Part shown: one piece after another, positions 1 to 5,949 of the stretch
Position numbering within the stretch: position 1 is the stretch's first letter
Layout of the letters: each line of letters begins with the position of its first letter
NCBI GenBank assembly: GCA_046537875.1
Contig: JBKHJZ010000098.1
Coordinates: forward strand, 1-12,217
Direction: 5' to 3'
Length of the DNA stretch: 12,217 bases
From: JBKHJZ01 sp046537875
GTDB lineage: Bacteria; Actinomycetota; Acidimicrobiia; Acidimicrobiales; VFJN01
Translations under genes and position numbers: made by a program
Notes under the pieces: model-generated
What the model was told of the DNA's origin: nothing
Databases searched by the model: none
What the model saw: the letters and a program-made list of their open reading frames with translations, nothing else

Positions 1-46
1 GTTCGCTGGGTGCGAGCGGGCGCTGCCAGAAGCGGGGGGTGGGTGG

Positions 47-1228
47 TCATGGCCGGCTCCTCCGGCGTCCCGCCCGCAGGTCGAACGCGATCTTCACTGC
101 GCCGCGTGCGCCCGCGTTGGCGGCGTGGTCGATGGCCGCCTCGTAGCGCGACAGCGGGTAGGTGGCCGACACCAGGCGACCGAGGTCGAGCTCGCGGGCG
201 AGCCGGATGGCGGTCGCGAAGTCGTCGCCCCGATCCGGATGGGCGTCGTAGGCGTACACCCCCCGGAGCCGGACCTCCCGCTGCCACACCGGGGTGAGGT
301 CCAGCGTCGTGACGCCCGGCATGCCGACCACGTGCACGGTGCCGCCGGGGGCGACCACCCGGACGGCCTGGGCGAGCGACTCGGCGGAGCCGACGCAGTC
401 GATCACCGCGTCCACCCCGTGGGTGAGCTGGCCGTTGTCGAGCACGAACGACGAGGTGGCCGACCGGACGGCACGTTCCAGCTCACCGGGGCCGCACACG
501 ACGTCGGCCCCCAGCTCCTTCGCCCAGCGGCGCTGCTCGGGGTGCTTGGCGGTGGCGATCACCGACCCACTCGGGCTGCTCACCCACCGCAGGGCGGCGA
601 TGGTGAACAGGCCGAGCGCACCGGCGCCGATCACCGCTGCGTGGTGCACGTCGTGGCCCCCGACCTGGCGGGCGGCGTGCACGGCACAGGCCACCGGCTC
701 GACCACGACGGCCTGCTCGTCGGTGACGTCGTCGGGAACCTCGACCACCTGCGAGGGGTGGACGACCATATCGTCCGACCAGCCCCCGCCGGTGGACTCG
801 CAGAAGCCGGACTGCAACCCCGGCTCGAGCGCGCCGAACCCGATCCGCTCGCACAGGTTGACGCGGCCCGCCCGGCACATGGCGCACGGCGGGGTGACGC
901 GGCGGGTGGCGCAGTGCAGCACCGGGATGATCACGGCGCGCCGGCCGTCCTCCAGGTCGCCGACCACCTCGTGGCCGGGCGTGAACGGGAACGACACGAT
1001 GGGCTCGAAGTAGCGTGACGACCGGCCGTCGATGGTGGCGAGGTCGCTGCCGCAGATGCCCGACAGCCGGGGGCGCAGCCGCAGCCAGTCGGGGCCCGGC
1101 GGCTCCGGCGGCCCGACCTCGCGCAGCGACAGCGGCCCGTAGCGGGCGCCCCGCCCCGGCCGCACCGAGCCGGCGACGGCTGCGGCCGCGTAGCGGACGG
1201 TCTTGCGCGAGAACACGAGGGCGGTCAC
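47..1228 (-). CDS. Zinc-dependent medium-chain alcohol dehydrogenase
   Basis: A 393-residue member of the zinc MDR family, expected to oxidise an alcohol or reduce an aldehyde with NAD(P) in the cytosol. Visible family marks are the catalytic zinc ligands C59 (GICGSD) and H86-E87 (PGHE), the E177-P pair, a Rossmann glycine motif GAGALG at 201-206, and DAVIDCVG at 273-280. The structural-zinc lobe is unusual: C115, C118 and C126 follow the normal CxxC-x7-C spacing, but the first cysteine is C106, eight residues before C115 instead of two. The GTG start at 1228 overlaps the stop of the upstream reductase gene as GTGA, with GGGGAG six bases before it, so translation is probably coupled. Upstream codons in the same frame are antisense-free extension into the reductase gene and contain no better start. 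The operon partner suggests a long-chain aldehyde or alcohol substrate; this is inference, and the exact substrate cannot be read from sequence. Confidence 0.9.
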   Translation of the reverse strand: MTALVFSRKTVRYAAAAVAGSVRPGRGARYGPLSLREVGPPEPPGPDWLRLRPRLSGICGSDLATIDGRSSRYFEPIVSFPFTPGHEVVGDLEDGRRAVIIPVLHCATRRVTPPCAMCRAGRVNLCERIGFGALEPGLQSGFCESTGGGWSDDMVVHPSQVVEVPDDVTDEQAVVVEPVACAVHAARQVGGHDVHHAAVIGAGALGLFTIAALRWVSSPSGSVIATAKHPEQRRWAKELGADVVCGPGELERAVRSATSSFVLDNGQLTHGVDAVIDCVGSAESLAQAVRVVAPGGTVHVVGMPGVTTLDLTPVWQREVRLRGVYAYDAHPDRGDDFATAIRLARELDLGRLVSATYPLSRYEAAIDHAANAGARGAVKIAFDLRAGRRRSRP

Positions 1229-3663
1229 CGGCGGCTCCCCGGCCGTGCCCGTGACGCGCCCCGCACCGGCTCGCCGTCGCCCCGGTTCCCCGGGCCGCCG
1301 CCCCAGACGCCGGACGTGAGCAGCCGGGTGAGCCAGCCGTCGCCGCCGGTGCGCCACGGGGGCGCCAGCGGGAGCAGAGGCTGCGGCGCGCCCTTGGCCT
1401 TGTCGAAGTGCTCGACGAGCCAGCCCCGCTTGCGGGCGAGGGCCGCCAGCCGGGTCTCCGGGTTGACGGCCACCGGGAAGCCGACCGCCTCGAGCATCGG
1501 CAGGTCGGAGGTCGAGTCGGCGTAGGCGACCCCGTCGGCGGTGTCGAGCCCGTGGGCCGCTGCGTAGTCGATCAGCGCCTGGGCACGCGCCTCGCCGGTG
1601 GGCGGGGCGGCGCGCAGTTCCCCCCGGAAGGTCCCGTCGGGCCGGGTGGCGAGCTCGGCGCACACGACGTCGTCGAAGAGGGGCCGCAGCGGTCCGATCG
1701 CGATGTCGAGTGCCCCCGTGATGAGGACGGTGCGGTGACCGAGGCGCCGGTGCTCGCGCACCCGCCGGATGGCGCCGGGGAACGACTTGGCGAGCAGCAG
1801 GTGGCTGAACATCTCGCCGGTGTCGGCCTCGAGTTGGGCGATCGGGGCCCGGTCGAAGCGCCGGTAGAAGCTGCGGAGGAAGTCGCTGCGGTCGCGCCGG
1901 TCGAGCGCCAGCAGCGACGGCGCCTCTGCCAGGGTCTTCACCACGAAGCGCAGGCGGTCCTCGCGGGGCAGGCGGCGCGTCGCGAGCCACGAGTACGAGG
2001 CCACGACGTTCGACGCGATGAGCGTGTTCTCCAGGTCGAACGCGGCGAAGTGCCGCTCGGGGGCCAGGATCTGGCGGCGCAACCGCACCCGGCGGTCCTC
2101 GGCGGTCCGCCCGCCCGGCGTCGTGCGCACCCGGGCGTGGTGCACGACCGACGGGAGGTGGACCTCGTGCACGTAGCGGTCCCAGTCGATCGTGCGGGGG
2201 TCGAAGCAGAACCGCTCCCGGTCGGCCGCCTCGAGCGAGTCCCACCGCGCCAGCAGGTGATCCACGCCGTAGATCGCCTCGCACTCGGCGTACGCGCCGT
2301 AGAGCTCGACGTAGCCGAGCGCGCGCTCCGCCTCCTCCCGCCGGGTCTCGAGCGCCTCGGACCAGCGTGCCTGGCGGCCCCGCAGCGGCAGGGACTGCAG
2401 CGCCGACTCGGCCCGCTCGATCGTCGAGCGCGCCCGCTCGAGCTGGCGCTGGACGCGGCCCCGGCCGGGGAACGACCACTCGGGCACCACGATGGGCTGG
2501 CCCTCGCTGTCGTAGATCGGGTGGTCGGTGAACCAGGACTGCACGAGGTCGACGAGGTGCCGGTAGCGCAGCGGGTTGGTCGACCCCGACGCCACCTGGA
2601 CGATGCCGGGTTCCTCGGGCGGACCCCCGGCGGCCACGGCCAGGATCGCGGCCGCCACCATGTCGACCGGGATGACGTCGATGGTGCCCTCGGGCACCCC
2701 GGGGAACTCCTTCAGCAGGCCGCGCGCGTAGCTGATGATGATCGGCTCGGCCATGCGGAAGCCGCGGATCCACCCGGGACGCGGCTCGGCGAGAGATGAC
2801 TCGATGATCGACGGCCGGACGATCGTGACCGGGAGGTCGCCCCGCTCGCCGAGCAGGACCCGCTCGCCCAGGGCCTTGGTGTAGGCGTACGCGTCGGGCC
2901 AGCCCAGGGATGCCGCCCGTGCCCTGCCGGCCTCGACCAGCCGGTCCTTGACCCAGAGCCGGCGCCGGTGCTCGGTCTTGTCGGCGAGCGCCGGCGTGCC
3001 GGCGGCCCCCAGCTCGCGATGTGCCTCACGGCGGAAGCGGGCGAGCGCCTCCGGCGCCCGGCTGGCCGCCTCGGCGTCGGTCCGTGCCCGGCGGGCGCCG
3101 TCGACCTCGGCGCGCCAGTCGACGTCGACGAAGAAGGGGCTGGCGTCCACCGGGATCTCCGGCGCGGCGCCGCGGCGGTTGCCCGCCACGTAGCACGTCG
3201 ACACCGCGATGAGGTGCGGCGCCACCCCGAGGTCGTGCAGGGTGGCGGCGACGCGGCTCGGCCCGAGCAGGTTCACCTCGACGGCGGCATCGAGGGGGGA
3301 GTCGAACGCCACCGTGGCGGCGGCGTGCACCACCACGTCGCAGCCGGCCAGGCCGGCTCGACCGGCGTCGTCGAGGCCCAGGCCGTCCTGCGTGAGATCG
3401 CCGGACACGACCGTCACGCGGCGGTCGACGGCCTCGTCGAAGCCGTCGCTGCCGAGCTCGGCGCGCAGGCGCTCGAAGGCGTCGTTGCGGAAGATCTCGC
3501 GCCGGGCCCGCCGAGCCGCCGGCGTGCGCCGGCCGGGACGGACGAGCAGCACCAGCTCGCAGCCCGGCACCGACCTGAGCAGGCGCTCGACGAGCGCCGT
3601 GCCGAGGAAGCCGGTGCCGCCCGTGACGGCGATGCGCTTCCCGTCGAGGGCCTCGGGGATCAC
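1225..3663 (-). CDS. Fatty acyl-CoA reductase fused to HAD-IB hydrolase domain
   Basis: An 812-residue two-domain protein. Residues 1-360 are an extended SDR fold of the NAD_binding_4 (male-sterility, fatty acyl-CoA reductase) type: nucleotide motif TGGTGFLG at 14-21, active-site region S155 (VSTCYVAG), and catalytic Y259-xxx-K263. This domain would reduce an acyl thioester to aldehyde or alcohol. Residues about 390-480 are charged and helical, probably a linker. Residues about 538-765 are a HAD-IB hydrolase: motif I FDLENT (542-547), motif II T649, motif III R693, motif IV DSTSD (716-720). Motif I has Glu at 545 where phosphatases usually have the second Asp, and motif III has Arg for Lys, so phosphatase activity is uncertain. 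The GTG start at 3663 leaves only ten residues before the nucleotide fold, fitting the family; no Shine-Dalgarno is visible. It leads an operon with the alcohol dehydrogenase and diverges from a TetR gene. The substrate is unknown; a role in fatty alcohol or related lipid synthesis is inferred. Confidence 0.88.
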   Translation of the reverse strand: MIPEALDGKRIAVTGGTGFLGTALVERLLRSVPGCELVLLVRPGRRTPAARRARREIFRNDAFERLRAELGSDGFDEAVDRRVTVVSGDLTQDGLGLDDAGRAGLAGCDVVVHAAATVAFDSPLDAAVEVNLLGPSRVAATLHDLGVAPHLIAVSTCYVAGNRRGAAPEIPVDASPFFVDVDWRAEVDGARRARTDAEAASRAPEALARFRREAHRELGAAGTPALADKTEHRRRLWVKDRLVEAGRARAASLGWPDAYAYTKALGERVLLGERGDLPVTIVRPSIIESSLAEPRPGWIRGFRMAEPIIISYARGLLKEFPGVPEGTIDVIPVDMVAAAILAVAAGGPPEEPGIVQVASGSTNPLRYRHLVDLVQSWFTDHPIYDSEGQPIVVPEWSFPGRGRVQRQLERARSTIERAESALQSLPLRGRQARWSEALETRREEAERALGYVELYGAYAECEAIYGVDHLLARWDSLEAADRERFCFDPRTIDWDRYVHEVHLPSVVHHARVRTTPGGRTAEDRRVRLRRQILAPERHFAAFDLENTLIASNVVASYSWLATRRLPREDRLRFVVKTLAEAPSLLALDRRDRSDFLRSFYRRFDRAPIAQLEADTGEMFSHLLLAKSFPGAIRRVREHRRLGHRTVLITGALDIAIGPLRPLFDDVVCAELATRPDGTFRGELRAAPPTGEARAQALIDYAAAHGLDTADGVAYADSTSDLPMLEAVGFPVAVNPETRLAALARKRGWLVEHFDKAKGAPQPLLPLAPPWRTGGDGWLTRLLTSGVWGGGPGNRGDGEPVRGASRARPGSRR

Positions 3664-3671
3664 GCCACTTG

Positions 3672-3687
3672 TCTACCATTTGGTAGA
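3672..3687. promoter_or_regulatory. Probable TetR operator palindrome
   Basis: TCTACCATTTGGTAGA is a perfect inverted repeat: seven-base arms and a two-base centre. It fills most of the 23 bp between the divergent start codons at 3663 and 3687 and includes the A of the regulator's ATG. It is AT-rich against a very GC-rich background. Position next to a tetR gene and perfect symmetry make it the natural binding site for that regulator; binding is inferred. Confidence 0.75.
3674..3679 (+). promoter_or_regulatory. Possible -10 element of the tetR gene (leaderless)
   Basis: TACCAT fits the actinobacterial TANNNT -10 pattern and lies seven bases before the ATG at 3687, the spacing at which transcription would start on the A of the start codon. 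It is inside the palindrome, so regulator binding would block it. No convincing -35 is visible. Confidence 0.45.
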
Positions 3688-4292
3688 TGGCGACGCCGAC
3701 GGGGACAGCGCAGCGCATCCTCGGCGCCTCCCTCGACGCGTTCGGCACCCGCGGCTACGGGGCGACCTCGCTCGACGACCTCGCCCGCGAGCTCGGCATC
3801 CGGAAGCAGACGATCCTCTACTGGTACCCGTCGAAGGAGGCGCTGCTCGACGCCGCCATCGACCGCACGGCGGAGGAGGTGACCGTGCGCCTGGAGCGGG
3901 CCGCGGCGGGCGCACCGCCCGGCTTCGGGCGCGTCGAGGCGGTGGTCCGGGCCATGTTCCGCCTCGCCGCCCGCCATCCGGCGATGCTGGGCTTCGTGCG
4001 GGAGGTGAGCCGGCTCGGCCCGCCGGCCTCGACCCGCCTGCTCCACTCCATCGCCCCGCTGGTCGACCGGGCGTGTGCGTTCCTCGCCGCGGAGATGGCG
4101 GCTGGCCGCATGCGCTGCCACGACCCCCGCCTGCTGGTGCTGGCCGCGTACTCGATGGTGACCGGGTTGGCCACCGACGTGGAGGTCCTGCGGGCGTTCG
4201 GCGAGGAGCCGACGCTAACATCCCTGGTCCGGCGGCGCGACGAGCTGCTGGGGGTGCTGCGCGACGCCCTGGTGGTCGACGGCGACAGCTGA
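3687..4292 (+). CDS. TetR-family transcriptional regulator
   Basis: A 201-residue protein of normal TetR length. The N-terminal DNA-binding domain is clear: helix 1 around ILGASLDAFGTRGY (11-24), then the helix-turn-helix TSLDDLARELGI (27-38) followed by KQTILYWYPSKEALL (40-54), the usual TetR recognition helix and end of domain. The C-terminal ligand domain (about 60-200) is helical and does not reveal a ligand. The ATG at 3687 leaves eight residues before helix 1, typical for the family. No Shine-Dalgarno precedes it; a TACCAT hexamer lies seven bases upstream, so the transcript is probably leaderless. Only 23 bp separate it from the divergent acyl-CoA reductase gene, and a perfect palindrome fills that gap, so it most likely represses both itself and the operon. 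An acyl-CoA or aldehyde inducer is a reasonable guess only. Confidence 0.93.
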   Translation: MATPTGTAQRILGASLDAFGTRGYGATSLDDLARELGIRKQTILYWYPSKEALLDAAIDRTAEEVTVRLERAAAGAPPGFGRVEAVVRAMFRLAARHPAMLGFVREVSRLGPPASTRLLHSIAPLVDRACAFLAAEMAAGRMRCHDPRLLVLAAYSMVTGLATDVEVLRAFGEEPTLTSLVRRRDELLGVLRDALVVDGDS

Positions 4293-4366
4293 GCGCCCGT
4301 GGTGGGTTTCGGCCGACGCCGCGGGGGAACACACCGTCCGTCCTGGCGAGACGGGAGATGATGCTC

Positions 4367-4657
4367 ATGGCTGCTCACCGCACCGACGTAGACACCGGTC
4401 GCCCGGCGGAGCGCGCCGGCCCCTACCGGCCCCGCAGCCGATTCACCGAGACGAAGGCGGGCTTCAAGACCACCGAGTTCATCCTGGCGATCGTCGCCAT
4501 CGCGGGCATCCTGATCGCGACCTACATAGGGGATGCGAACCTGGACGACACCGAGGGATGGCGGTTCGCCACGTGGGTGGCCGTCGCGTACATCGTGAGC
4601 CGCGGGCTGGCCAAGCTGGGCTCGCGTGAACCCGCCGGTGATCGCGATGTGACCTGA
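4367..4657 (+). CDS. Small two-helix membrane protein, unknown function
   Basis: A 96-residue protein. A polar, arginine-rich N-terminus (1-34) precedes a hydrophobic helix at about 36-54 (core ILAIVAIAGILIATYI), a short acidic loop (GDANLDDTEGW, 55-65), and a second helix at about 66-79 leading into AYIVSRGLAKLGS (74-86). The flanking features KTTEF and SRGLAKxGS resemble a small uncharacterised family I recall from many actinobacteria; no function is known to me. Three in-frame ATGs occur at 4358, 4361 and 4367. GGGAG at 4353-4357 abuts the first and sits nine bases before the third, so 4367 is preferred; starting at 4358 would add three residues. It lies 74 bp after the tetR gene on the same strand and is followed at once by a strong hairpin, so it may be the end of a tetR transcript or a single-gene unit. 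Confidence 0.75.
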   Translation: MAAHRTDVDTGRPAERAGPYRPRSRFTETKAGFKTTEFILAIVAIAGILIATYIGDANLDDTEGWRFATWVAVAYIVSRGLAKLGSREPAGDRDVT

Positions 4658-4698
4658 CGGCGCGGCTCTCGCCCGAGTGGGCGAGAGGACGAGCGCCG
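4658..4698 (+). terminator. Strong two-part hairpin after the small membrane protein gene
   Basis: CTCTCGCCC (4666-4674) and GGGCGAGAG (4679-4687) form a perfect nine-base stem with loop GAGT. An outer stem, CGGCGC (4658-4663) with GCGCCG (4693-4698), encloses it with a small internal loop. It begins directly after the stop codon at 4657 and lies between convergent genes. There is no T-tract, common for actinobacterial terminators. Confidence 0.7.
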
Positions 4699-4730
4699 GT
4701 GGGCCGTGGTCAGACCGGTCGGGCGGACAC

Positions 4731-4749
4731 GGCGCTGCGCACCGGCGCC
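4731..4749 (-). terminator. Hairpin downstream of ddl
   Basis: GGCGC (4731-4735) pairs with GCGCC (4745-4749) around a nine-base loop, five bases beyond the ddl stop codon. The stem is short and has no T-tract; it may act together with the larger hairpin at 4658-4698, which ddl transcripts would also cross. Confidence 0.35.
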
Positions 4750-4754
4750 CGTAC

Positions 4755-5840
4755 TCAGCGCTTGGTGGAGAACCGACTGCGGCGCTCGTGGCGCTCGACC
4801 GCGAGCCGGACGAGCTCGTCGATCAGCGCCGGGTACGACAGGCCGCTGGCCTCCCACAGCTTCGGGTACATCGACGCGGGGGTGAACCCGGGGATCGTGT
4901 TCACCTCGTTGACCAGGAAGCCCCGGCCGCCCTCGTCGTAGAAGAGGTCGACCCGCGCCATGCCCTCGCAGCCGAGCACCCGGTACGCCTCCAGGGCCAG
5001 GGCCCGTGCCTGCTCGGCGGCGGTGTCGTCGAGGGGTGCGGGGACCAGCAGCTCACAGGTGCCGTCGACGTACTTGTCGTCGTAGTCGTAGAACTCGTGG
5101 CTCGGCCGCACCTCGCCGGGCACCGAGGCGCGGGGCTCGGCGTTGCCGAGCACGGCGATCTCGATCTCCCGGGCGCCCACCGCGGCCTGCTCGACCAGGA
5201 TCCATTCGTCGTACTCGGCGGCGTGGGCGACCGCGGCCGCGAGCGCGTCCTGGGCGGCGACCCTGGTGACGCCGACCGACGATCCCATGTTGGCCGGCTT
5301 GACGAAGACCGGGTAGGCGAGGCCCGCGGCCTCGACCGCGGTGGCGGCGCTGTCGCCGTCGCGGTCGCGCAGCGAGATCCACGGGACCTGCGGCAGGCCG
5401 TGGGCACCGATCACCACCTTGCTCTTCGACTTGTCCATGCACAGCGCTGACGCCAGGACGCCCGATCCCACGTAGGGCACGCCCGCCAGCTCCAGCAGGC
5501 CCTGCACGGTGCCGTCCTCGCCCTGCGGTCCGTGGAGGAGGGGCAGGACGACGACCGGTTCGTCCTCCCGCGCCGCTCTGACGGCCGGGAGCGGGTCCAC
5601 GGCCGTCCCCGCCGCCGCCAGCTGGTCGGGGAGCTCCCCCATGGACCCCCGGGCCAGGGTCGCCTGGGCCGCCTCGGCCTGCACCCACTGCCCCTCTCGG
5701 GTGATGCCGACCGGCACGGCCTGGTAGCGGCCGGGATCGACCGCCCGGAGCACGTGGGCGGCGGTCGTGCACGACACCTCGTGCTCGGCCGACCGCCCGC
5801 CGAACAGCACGACGAGACGGACACGATCGACGTTGGCCAT
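4755..5840 (-). CDS. ddl: D-alanine--D-alanine ligase
   Basis: A 361-residue ATP-grasp enzyme that joins two D-alanines using ATP, giving the dipeptide that MurF adds to the peptidoglycan precursor in the cytosol. Visible marks: N-terminal FGGRSAEHEVS (13-23), where E19 matches the substrate-binding Glu of E. coli DdlB; HGPQGEDGTVQG (103-114); ATP-grasp FVKPANMGSSVG (179-190); FYDYDDKYVDG (250-260); metal ligands D298, E312 and N314 in ARVDLF and NEVNTIPGFTP. Y257 in the omega loop is the residue typical of D-Ala-D-Ala rather than D-Ala-D-Lac ligases, so a vancomycin-resistance type is unlikely. The ATG at 5840 starts nine residues before the first strand, as usual. No Shine-Dalgarno is seen; TACGCT lies eight bases upstream. 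It faces murF across 109 bp. Confidence 0.97.
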   Translation of the reverse strand: MANVDRVRLVVLFGGRSAEHEVSCTTAAHVLRAVDPGRYQAVPVGITREGQWVQAEAAQATLARGSMGELPDQLAAAGTAVDPLPAVRAAREDEPVVVLPLLHGPQGEDGTVQGLLELAGVPYVGSGVLASALCMDKSKSKVVIGAHGLPQVPWISLRDRDGDSAATAVEAAGLAYPVFVKPANMGSSVGVTRVAAQDALAAAVAHAAEYDEWILVEQAAVGAREIEIAVLGNAEPRASVPGEVRPSHEFYDYDDKYVDGTCELLVPAPLDDTAAEQARALALEAYRVLGCEGMARVDLFYDEGGRGFLVNEVNTIPGFTPASMYPKLWEASGLSYPALIDELVRLAVERHERRSRFSTKR

Positions 5841-5848
5841 GGCGTGCG

Positions 5849-5854
5849 AGCGTA
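5849..5854 (-). promoter_or_regulatory. Possible -10 element of ddl (leaderless)
   Basis: Read on the minus strand, TACGCT fits TANNNT and stands eight bases before the ddl ATG. With no Shine-Dalgarno in between, transcription would begin at or within a base of the start codon. No clear -35 is visible. Confidence 0.45.
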
Positions 5855-5935
5855 CCGCCCGCCGGTGCGGCGGGATCGGCGCTCCGTCCGGCCCGCCCGG
5901 CCCGGCACCGTGCGGCCGGTGGGGTCCGCGGGTGC

Positions 5936-5941
5936 GATGAT
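5936..5941 (+). promoter_or_regulatory. Possible -10 element of murF (leaderless)
   Basis: GATGAT keeps the A at position 2 and T at position 6 of TANNNT and lies eight bases before the GTG at 5950. It is weaker than the ddl and amidase-gene matches, but the spacing is the same and no Shine-Dalgarno is present. Confidence 0.3.
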
Positions 5942-5949
5942 GCCCGACC

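Noticed and set aside
1229..2773. Extension of the alcohol dehydrogenase reading frame upstream to 2773, giving a 908-residue protein
   Set aside because: The added part overlaps the reductase-HAD gene in another frame on the same strand, is rich in R, P, A and G and has no recognisable domain. The GTG at 1228 with GGGGAG and the GTGA overlap is the real start.
1408..2799. Long open frame on the plus strand opposite the reductase-HAD gene
   Set aside because: Its product is low-complexity and resembles the arginine- and glycine-rich translation expected from the antisense of a GC-rich gene; the opposite strand has clear domains.
1225..3663. The reductase as the terminal thioester reductase of a peptide or polyketide synthase or a carboxylic acid reductase
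   Set aside because: There is no adenylation domain or carrier protein in the protein or next to it; the fold starts ten residues from the N-terminus.
4755..5840. A vancomycin-resistance-type D-Ala-D-Lac ligase
   Set aside because: Y257 in the KY motif is characteristic of D-Ala-D-Ala ligases, and there are no vanH or vanX homologues nearby.
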